Positions 58,973-64,000 of a stretch of DNA of 64,000 nucleotides are shown here, piece after piece. A program made the translations under genes and the position numbers. Below the pieces are notes generated by a model. That model was not told the DNA's origin. It saw only the letters and a program-made list of their open reading frames with translations, and ran no database searches. The DNA lies in IMG/VR virus record IMGVR_UViG_3300047491_001293, positions 20,312 through 84,311 of that record; one strand, 5' to 3'. Origin of the DNA: a virus. How positions within the stretch are numbered: position 1 is the stretch's first letter; the number at the start of each line of letters is the position of its first letter.

Positions 58973-59122
58973 TCAGAATAGTACGCAGTAATATCCACCA
59001 AAAAGTCTAGTTCCATGCCATGACATAATATGACCACCCCAACATAAACAATGAGATTGACCTGTAAAATGTCCATCAAATGCATAGGAACATAACATCT
59101 TGTTTTTATTTGCAAATATCAT
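58973..59122 (-). CDS. array ORF B, 49 aa
   Basis: [21 protein letters not shown] ... CLCWGGHIMSWHG. CSYxFDGxxTG shared with ORF I. ATGA-coupled to ORF A. Confidence 0.45.
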   Translation of the reverse strand: MIFANKNKMLCSYAFDGHFTGQSHCLCWGGHIMSWHGTRLFGGYYCVLF

Positions 59123-59343
59123 GATTTTAAAATCCATGCCTTTCGCAACCATGCTTTGTTAAAATCAGAACTCATAAAATCATAAATATGATACGAACAA
59201 CAAAAACCAAATACCCCAAAATCGCAAGAATAACAATCCTTTATATTGCGACTGTGACAAAATTCATCAAAAAAACATCTTGAACTATCAAGATTATTTT
59301 GCCAAAAATCTGCATCAGAATAATAAAATGATTTAAACAACAT
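59119..59343 (-). CDS. array ORF A, 74 aa
   Basis: [21 protein letters not shown] ... [14 protein letters not shown] ... KAWILKS. The [13 protein letters not shown] part aligns with CWNxxFDLS of K and of the fusion. Its ATG lies within the last codons of the DUF5131 N-terminal fragment. Confidence 0.45.
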   Translation of the reverse strand: MLFKSFYYSDADFWQNNLDSSRCFFDEFCHSRNIKDCYSCDFGVFGFCCSYHIYDFMSSDFNKAWLRKAWILKS

Positions 59344-59464
59344 TTTGAAAACTCATGTTTTGTTGCCAATTAAGTGACCGGGCGCATCCAGGCGAAACCT
59401 TGGTGCAGCCACGAACTGGGTTCCAGGTTGCGCTGGTCCATTCAATTGTGCTTTTCTCAGACAT
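59333..59464 (-). CDS. DUF5131 (Gp37/Gp68) N-terminal fragment
   Basis: 43 aa with GGAG upstream. [20 protein letters not shown] (residues 2-21) then KVSPGCARS is the family's N-terminus (TWNPv.GCtkvSpGC.xCYAE), but the third Cys of C-x6-C-x2-C is replaced by Ser30 and the frame drifts into array-like sequence ([10 protein letters not shown]) and stops. Radical-SAM-like Fe-S binding would be lost. Its partner half is at 56070-56410. Confidence 0.8.
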   Translation of the reverse strand: MSEKSTIEWTSATWNPVRGCTKVSPGCARSLNWQQNMSFQNVV

Positions 59465-59535
59465 AGTCAGTCTCCTTTTTTCTTGAATTTTCATTCAATT
59501 TAAGGTTACCGACATATTCCGATTTGTAAAATTGG

Positions 59536-60399
59536 CTAAATCAAATTGTTGGAGATGAGAGTTAGATTTTGCTCAGCCATGAGATTGTAGGTTGTCAAAA
59601 AGAAGGCATGTGGCATGCCACGATTCTCAAAGTGCGGAAGCATTTCCTTGCCACGCTTCAAGGTCTTGGCAAGAAGCTCCGCATCTTTGCAACCCAAAAG
59701 TATCTTGATTGTGTCAACAAGGTCATAGTATGAAAGCAACAGGGATTCATGTGTCTCCTGTGGATCCAAGAAGAAATACTTGAGTGTCCTTTCAACGGCG
59801 TCATTGCTAAAGATGGTTCCATCGGTGTGATGCAGCCAGCCAGCGCATATGAGGTCAACCTTCTCGGATTCCTTGAGGCCATAGTCATAGGCAACCTCCT
59901 GGGTGGTTGACATGAGGTGGGAGACAACCGTGGTGCCGCCAAACAATTTCTCGTCTCCATGGTATTCAATTGCCTTGTACTTGCTGAAATGTATGTCCTT
60001 GTTCAGCATCAGCTCTGGAATCATAATCCCACACTTGGAGCATCTGGCATCACCACCCATCCCATCATCACACCTCTGAAACTTGTGTGCGCAATTGGAT
60101 ATGTCCACAAGCCTAGAAGCCGCCGACATCTCCGACTGCCCAAGCGTTTCACCATAGCCAACAACCCACATCCTTGGCCGCTGCCACTTTCCAAACATGA
60201 AACTGTCTGGCATCTCTATGTTTTCGCTCACAGGATGGAAAACGGAAAACATATACCTCTCTGATGTTGGCTTTTTTGAAACCACCATTTTGTCTTTGAG
60301 GCATGAAATCTCTGGCTCAGAAATCTGTATCATGCATTCTTTTGGCCATTCATGAATGCAATCATAGAACTCGCCATTGTGCTGAACTCTAAATGACAT
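59536..60399 (-). CDS. hypothetical zinc-ribbon-like protein
   Basis: 287 aa from the ATG at 60399, which has the perfect ribosome site GGAGGTGAT lying within the end of the sigma gene. NCAHKFQRCDD ... ARCSKCG (about 105-130) contains C/H spacing of a zinc ribbon. No other match. Because it is coupled to the sigma-70-like gene it may have a transcription role. Confidence 0.6.
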   Translation of the reverse strand: MSFRVQHNGEFYDCIHEWPKECMIQISEPEISCLKDKMVVSKKPTSERYMFSVFHPVSENIEMPDSFMFGKWQRPRMWVVGYGETLGQSEMSAASRLVDISNCAHKFQRCDDGMGGDARCSKCGIMIPELMLNKDIHFSKYKAIEYHGDEKLFGGTTVVSHLMSTTQEVAYDYGLKESEKVDLICAGWLHHTDGTIFSNDAVERTLKYFFLDPQETHESLLLSYYDLVDTIKILLGCKDAELLAKTLKRGKEMLPHFENRGMPHAFFLTTYNLMAEQNLTLISNNLI

Positions 60400-61315
60400 C
60401 GAGATCACCTCCAGAACGCTTCAAGGTCTCACGCATGGCCCTAAGGAACTTTTCCTTGAGCTGGCGAACCCTCTCTTTTGTTATTCCAAGGGTCGAGCTT
60501 ATCTGTTCAAGGTTTTTCCTTTTTCTGCCGTTGATTCCATAGTATTCTTCAATGATCCTTATCTGGCGGGCTATGTCATTGCACTTGACCACCTTCTTGA
60601 CCATGCCTATGACCATGTTTATGAAATTTGCATTCTCACGCTGGTGCATCTCAATGCATTCAGAGCTATCCTCCGATTGTGGAAGATTGTCCTCGTAATT
60701 ATCATCAAGTGATATGTGTTTTCCACCCTTGATCCTCTTCATCTTAACCCCACGGAAGAAATTCTTTTTCAGCACCCATACACAATATGTGCAGAACTTG
60801 TTGCCTAGTGTGTAATTGAAATAGTCAACACTCTTAAGAACATCAAAGTAAGCATCGGAAAGTGAAAGATCTGGGGTTGCCTCGCCAGAGTGTCTGAAAT
60901 CACTCTTTAATATCATCCCAGCCAGCCTGAAGTTGCTGCTGGCAAGCTGATTCCTTATGGAGTAAATGTCGTTCAGCATGGATTCAACCTTTGCCACCAA
61001 TGACTTATCGGGTCGTGATGGCCTTATCTTCTTTCTAAGCCTTCCTGCCATAAACTTTAGGTAATTCATTTTCTTGAAAAGATGGTACTCTTGTTCCCTC
61101 GTGAGAAGTGGCTCCTCATAACAAGGCCTCATCGCCGGAAGCTTGTTTCTGACCCTTAGATTCTCAACCTTGCGTCGTTCTTGGTCATATCTATCCTTGT
61201 CTGGCATTTCTGCCAGTATTTTCCCTGCCAAGGATGGTCTGTCAAAGTCTGGATGGTGGAAATGCTTGAGCTTGCATGAAAGGATAGCGACGAAACTGCC
61301 AGGTGCTTTACCCAT
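60389..61315 (-). CDS. sigma-70 family RNA polymerase sigma factor
   Basis: 308 aa. LLTREQEYHLFKKMNYLKF (about 70-88) is region 1.2/2.1-like. IRNQLASSNFRLAG (about 118-131), DLSLSDAYFDVLKSVDYFNYTLGNKFCTYCVWVLKKNFF (about 147-185) is region 2.2-2.4. NLEQISSTLGITKERVRQLKEKFLRAM (about 268-294) is the region 4.2 HTH. The best-defined regulator in the window. It would bind host RNA polymerase and direct it to phage promoters, perhaps those carrying TATAAATT/TATAAATA. Has such an element itself at 61347-61361. Confidence 0.85.
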   Translation of the reverse strand: MGKAPGSFVAILSCKLKHFHHPDFDRPSLAGKILAEMPDKDRYDQERRKVENLRVRNKLPAMRPCYEEPLLTREQEYHLFKKMNYLKFMAGRLRKKIRPSRPDKSLVAKVESMLNDIYSIRNQLASSNFRLAGMILKSDFRHSGEATPDLSLSDAYFDVLKSVDYFNYTLGNKFCTYCVWVLKKNFFRGVKMKRIKGGKHISLDDNYEDNLPQSEDSSECIEMHQRENANFINMVIGMVKKVVKCNDIARQIRIIEEYYGINGRKRKNLEQISSTLGITKERVRQLKEKFLRAMRETLKRSGGDLDVI

Positions 61316-61346
61316 AATATAGTCCCCAGAAAGGAGTTATGGGTAA

Positions 61347-61361
61347 AGTTTAATTTATAAA
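61347..61361 (-). promoter_or_regulatory. late-promoter-like 15-mer TTTATAAATTAAACT
   Basis: Minus strand, 32 bases before the sigma-70-like gene's ATG; identical to 30106-30120. Confidence 0.55.
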
Positions 61362-61399
61362 ATAAATTATTTCAATGCCAATATATGTACATTCATTCA

Positions 61400-61570
61400 T
61401 TAATTTGGTGGGCCACCCCAGTAGAAGTAACTGTACTGGTTGGTGTCATGCACATAGGACCATATATATGAATCGTTCCACTCAGATAGACCTCTGAAGT
61501 CCTTGAATGAGTATGAGAACTGCTGGTTAATCCATGTGGATTCTTGCAAGTGATGAATTTTGAAAATCAT
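61400..61570 (-). CDS. small aromatic-rich MIFK protein, relative of the array ORFs
   Basis: 56 aa: MIFKIHHLQESTWINQQFSY, then FKDFRGLSEWNDSYIWSYV, ending QYSYFYWGGPPN. Rich in Trp/Tyr/Phe/Asn/Ser with the MIFK start and a W-x-N-Q-x-F-x-[YL]-S element like CWNxxFDLS of the array. Codon use is like neighbouring genes, and it stands alone 10 bases after the 61581-61913 gene, so it may be the intact form of the family. No ribosome site visible. Confidence 0.6.
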   Translation of the reverse strand: MIFKIHHLQESTWINQQFSYSFKDFRGLSEWNDSYIWSYVHDTNQYSYFYWGGPPN

Positions 61571-61580
61571 TTGCGACTAT

Positions 61581-61913
61581 TTAGCCAAGGTCTTCAAGGC
61601 TGCCCCTGATCTTTTCACGGACAATCTCCGCCGATTTCTCAAGGATTTGCACGGATAAGGCCGGTGGTATGTTGAAGCAGTCAACCAGGATCCCGCCCTC
61701 TACCATCTTGACAAGGATCACTGGCATGTTATCACGCTTGTTGATCTCATCGCATAGCTGGTCGGTGGTTGCGAGCTCAAGGTATTCTGGGAGGCTCTTG
61801 TTGACAACGGAATTGAGCTTCTGAACCTCAAGTGTAAGGCTTGTGATTAACAGATATGATATGGAAATGACAAGCAGCAGAAAGCAAACCAGGAGGACAA
61901 ACACTGCGTCCAC
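61581..61913 (-). CDS. single-span membrane protein
   Basis: 110 aa from a GTG at 61913, placed directly after the stop of the GGCT gene with GAGG upstream. Transmembrane segment at about 3-26 (AVFVLLVCFLLLVISISYLL), then a soluble domain (DQLCDEINKRDNMPVILVKM ... VDCFNIPPAL). A TTG start at 61943 is less likely. No family recognised. Confidence 0.6.
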   Translation of the reverse strand: MDAVFVLLVCFLLLVISISYLLITSLTLEVQKLNSVVNKSLPEYLELATTDQLCDEINKRDNMPVILVKMVEGGILVDCFNIPPALSVQILEKSAEIVREKIRGSLEDLG

Positions 61914-61915
61914 AG

Positions 61916-62332
61916 TCACCTCGATGACCAGAAGATGCCACAATCCTTTTTGTCAGACACGCTCCTGAGATATATGTATGCCAACGCAACCTTCCTTTGG
62001 AGCGCTTGAAAAGTACTGCTATATAGGGGCAGAGCGACTATATTGACCTCATCAAGGATTATCTCCTCCCTGGAATAAAGGCCGTGCTCAACACCCTCTA
62101 TCTGGTCAAGCTGCTGCATGCACTCATCGCTGACCTCGTACAGCTCCCCATAAACACGCTTTCCGGCAGCCTTGTCAGGTGTGGCATGCACAAGACCTGG
62201 ATAGCCCCCAAGGTTGAACATGGCGAATTTGCCATCAGTTCGTCCCACCCCAAGATATTTCTGGTCTGAAAGCGCAAGCTCACGGCTATGACCCTGCTTG
62301 AGTGTGCCATAAACAAATAAAAGATTTCCCAT
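61916..62332 (-). CDS. gamma-glutamylcyclotransferase (GGCT/AIG2-like)
   Basis: 138 aa. FVYGTLKQGHSRELAL (6-21) is the G-T-L/K-x-G substrate loop; GGYPGLVHATPDKAAGKRVYGELYEVSDECMQQLDQIEGVE supplies the catalytic Glu region (E-x-Y-x-v...LD..EG). Would cyclise gamma-glutamyl amines to 5-oxoproline; in phages the substrate is unknown, perhaps reversing a gamma-glutamyl modification. Confidence 0.85.
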   Translation of the reverse strand: MGNLLFVYGTLKQGHSRELALSDQKYLGVGRTDGKFAMFNLGGYPGLVHATPDKAAGKRVYGELYEVSDECMQQLDQIEGVEHGLYSREEIILDEVNIVALPLYSSTFQALQRKVALAYIYLRSVSDKKDCGIFWSSR

Positions 62333-62339
62333 AACAACC

Positions 62340-62873
62340 TCATATCTTAGTCACACTATAATCATAAAGTGAGATGCACATGTTTATCAATAGGTTAAGG
62401 TAATTTGCGTCCGGCATGGCAAGTCTTTCACGGATCAGCCTAGCGTGAATCATGAATATTTTTCCCCAGAAATCACCATGCGCAACCATTGTCTGCACCG
62501 CAATTATATCACGATTTGAATTCATTAGCTCCTTGGCTACAAGCGCCCGCATCTTAAGGTTGACAAGGGATAGAACTATAGTGTCAACCTCAAGGTTATT
62601 CAGCGAAGAAACATACACAGTCTTTCCAGACGGTTTCAAGTCCCAGATTTTTGCGCCATTTCCCACAATGGCCATGTAATCTGAATGCAGGCTGTTCATG
62701 ATCGTGATAATGTCGCCGCTGAAAAAACTGTACTTCTCCGTCAATCCCTTGCGGCTGCTTTCCAAGCCATGCCTTGAAACCATGGCGCACTTCCACCCAG
62801 ACTCGACCGCATCATGGAGTGAGACCTCAAGTCCATATTCAACTGGTGAATCAATGTTGAAAAATGCATTCAT
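62340..62873 (-). CDS. hypothetical protein coupled to ClpX
   Basis: 177 aa from the ATG at 62873, in an ATGA overlap with the stop of clpX. Alternating strands and helices ([54 protein letters not shown]) suggest a Rossmann-like fold. The longer frame to 62945 is an overlap artefact. Could be a ClpX adaptor by position. Confidence 0.6.
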   Translation of the reverse strand: MNAFFNIDSPVEYGLEVSLHDAVESGWKCAMVSRHGLESSRKGLTEKYSFFSGDIITIMNSLHSDYMAIVGNGAKIWDLKPSGKTVYVSSLNNLEVDTIVLSLVNLKMRALVAKELMNSNRDIIAVQTMVAHGDFWGKIFMIHARLIRERLAMPDANYLNLLINMCISLYDYSVTKI

Positions 62874-63958
62874 GCTGCTGTGTCTCGATTGGTGGTCTTG
62901 TCTACATACTGCTTGTCGACCATGATTTTCTTTCCAAGTTCGCAAGCCTCAAACATCAAATCGTTCATCACCGTCTCAACAACGGATCTGAGAGCCCTTG
63001 CGCCAGTTCCCTTGGTAAAGGCTATTTTTGCCATCTGGCGTATCGCATCATCACTAAATTGGAGATCAACATCCTCAAGAAACATGAGTTTTTGATACTG
63101 GCGTAAAAGTGCGTTTTTTGGCTCGATGAGGATCTTGCACAATGCATCCTCCGTCATGGGATGCAAAGAAACCTGAACTGGAACCCTGCCTATAAATTCC
63201 GGTATCATGCCAAACTCAATCAAGTCCTCTCCTGTTATGTTGTTAAGTATCTCGACCTCATCAAATTCTTTTCTGCCTGATCCAATGAACCCTATCGATG
63301 ATTCCCCGGACTGTTTGCGGAGCCTATTGGATACAATCTTGTCTATGCCAACGAATGTTCCACCACAGATAAAAAGTATGTTGGTTGTGTCAACAGGAAT
63401 AAAGCTCTGCTCTGGGTGCTTTCTGCCGCCCTTTGGAGGAACATTGCTGACTGTTCCATCAATCATCTTCAAAAGCGCTTGCTGCACACCCTCGCCACTC
63501 ACATCACGGCTGATTGAAACATTGTTTCCAGACTTTGCAATCTTGTCCACCTCATCAATGTACACAATCCCGTGTTGAGCTTTGACAACATTAAATTCTG
63601 ACTCGACCAAAAGTTTTGTAAGAAGATTCTCTACATCTTCCCCAACATAACCAGCCTGCGTCAAGACTGTTGCGTCACCAATCGCAAACGGAACATCAAG
63701 AAATTCAGCCAGGCTTTTTGCCAGAAGTGTCTTACCACAGCCAGTCGGCCCAACCATGATGATGTTCGATTTCTCAATGACAACATCTTGGAGATTCTTG
63801 GGAAATGCCGAGTTATTTGCATCATTGATTCGCTTATGATGGTTGCATATTGCCACAGCAAGCCTTTTCTTGGCTGTTTCTTGGCCAATAACATACTGGT
63901 CCAGATGTGCCACAACAGTCCGTGGGCTTATGGAAATCTTTGTTACAGTCGTTTGCAT
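62870..63958 (-). CDS. clpX: ClpX-like AAA+ unfoldase without zinc domain
   Basis: 362 aa. Walker [17 protein letters not shown] (about 66-81), pore loop [15 protein letters not shown] (about 103-117), Walker [13 protein letters not shown] (about 130-141), [22 protein letters not shown], and [19 protein letters not shown] (sensor 2). The host zinc-binding domain (about 60 aa) is absent. Probably a phage unfoldase for a phage protease or for remodelling host proteins. Confidence 0.9.
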   Translation of the reverse strand: MQTTVTKISISPRTVVAHLDQYVIGQETAKKRLAVAICNHHKRINDANNSAFPKNLQDVVIEKSNIIMVGPTGCGKTLLAKSLAEFLDVPFAIGDATVLTQAGYVGEDVENLLTKLLVESEFNVVKAQHGIVYIDEVDKIAKSGNNVSISRDVSGEGVQQALLKMIDGTVSNVPPKGGRKHPEQSFIPVDTTNILFICGGTFVGIDKIVSNRLRKQSGESSIGFIGSGRKEFDEVEILNNITGEDLIEFGMIPEFIGRVPVQVSLHPMTEDALCKILIEPKNALLRQYQKLMFLEDVDLQFSDDAIRQMAKIAFTKGTGARALRSVVETVMNDLMFEACELGKKIMVDKQYVDKTTNRDTAA

Positions 63959-64000
63959 CTTTGAACTTTTGCCTTTTTTTTCAAAAATGCACCCATAAAT

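Larger units (their letters stand above)
56070..59464 (-). other. DUF5131 (Gp37/Gp68) gene split by about 2.9 kb of tiny W/C-rich ORFs
   Basis: The DUF5131 N-terminus (59333-59464) and C-terminal half (within 56070-56410) lie on the same strand in the right order. Between them are about a dozen short ORFs with recurrent starts and ends, separate from normal-looking genes at 57847-58254, 57669-57857 and 56646-56828. Members are listed individually below. Confidence 0.75.

Noticed and set aside
56410-59333. Group I or group II intron, or intein, splitting DUF5131
   Set aside because: I could not see conserved intron core or domain V elements, no reverse transcriptase or homing nuclease lies in the insert, and neither flank has intein splice motifs. 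A covariance-model search (Rfam group I/II) would decide.

Overview
The window reads as part of a large double-stranded DNA phage genome, probably a jumbo, T4-like (myovirus-type) phage assembled from an environmental sample. The reasons are: very dense coding on both strands with ATGA or TAATG overlaps; sites matching or close to the T4 late-promoter core TATAAATA in front of several genes; a group of proteins whose N-termini resemble the T4 capsid-targeting sequence (M-x-x-F-x-x-F-[LI]-x-E); two sigma-like factors; phage ClpX and HSP20; HNH endonucleases; and many small orphan proteins. No terminase, portal, capsid, polymerase, ribosomal, tRNA or rRNA gene was seen. The host cannot be named from this window.

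Layout. 0-17 kb is mostly a glycan and methyl-transfer island. It holds glycosyltransferases, SAM methyltransferases, a sugar nucleotidyltransferase, a HAD phosphatase, a sulfotransferase-like protein, a glycerophosphodiesterase-like protein, a C5 DNA methyltransferase and a tandem family of GT2-like paralogs, one of them frameshifted. A leftward operon at 1.0-4.1 kb also carries a DUF6745-like/RQGD-like pair. 17.9-30 kb holds candidate packaged (internal head) proteins, including an HD-domain protein and an ADP-ribosyltransferase-like protein, plus HSP20, a P-loop ATPase, a secreted Gly/Asn-rich protein and a strip of tiny proteins at 27.5-29.6 kb. 30-38.9 kb resumes surface and glycan genes (GT90, a fibre-like protein, GT9-like, two more glycosyltransferases), together with a BCS1-like AAA ATPase and small membrane proteins. 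39-48.5 kb is mixed: a DUF5872-like virion protein, a cupin-like protein, a YiiX-type NlpC/P60 protein, a CAP-domain lipoprotein, a sigma-like factor, HAD and formylglutamate-amidohydrolase-like enzymes, and an HNH nuclease. 48.5-53 kb is a second glycan module (ATP-grasp, GTs, DegT aminotransferase). 53-56 kb has two overlapping HNH genes and a protein made of tandem helix-turn-helix units. 56.0-59.5 kb is the strangest part. 59.5-64 kb carries a sigma-70-like factor, GGCT, ClpX and small genes.

The most unusual locus is 56070-59464 on the minus strand. The start of a DUF5131 (phage Gp37/Gp68, CxxxxxxCxxC) gene lies at 59333-59464 and its C-terminal half at 56070-56410. Between them lie about 2.9 kb of small, mostly chained ORFs (45-75 codons) rich in Trp, Cys, Asn, Tyr and Phe. 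Many start with MI[FLI]K at ATGA junctions, and several end in W-x-x-x-I. One unit is fused in frame to the DUF5131 C-terminal half, and a stand-alone relative lies at 61400-61570.

How the genes may work together (inference): the glycan genes would build and transfer activated, aminated, methylated or sulfated sugars to virion, DNA or host surface. The 18-30 kb proteins could be packed in the head and injected, and the sigma factors would direct phage transcription.
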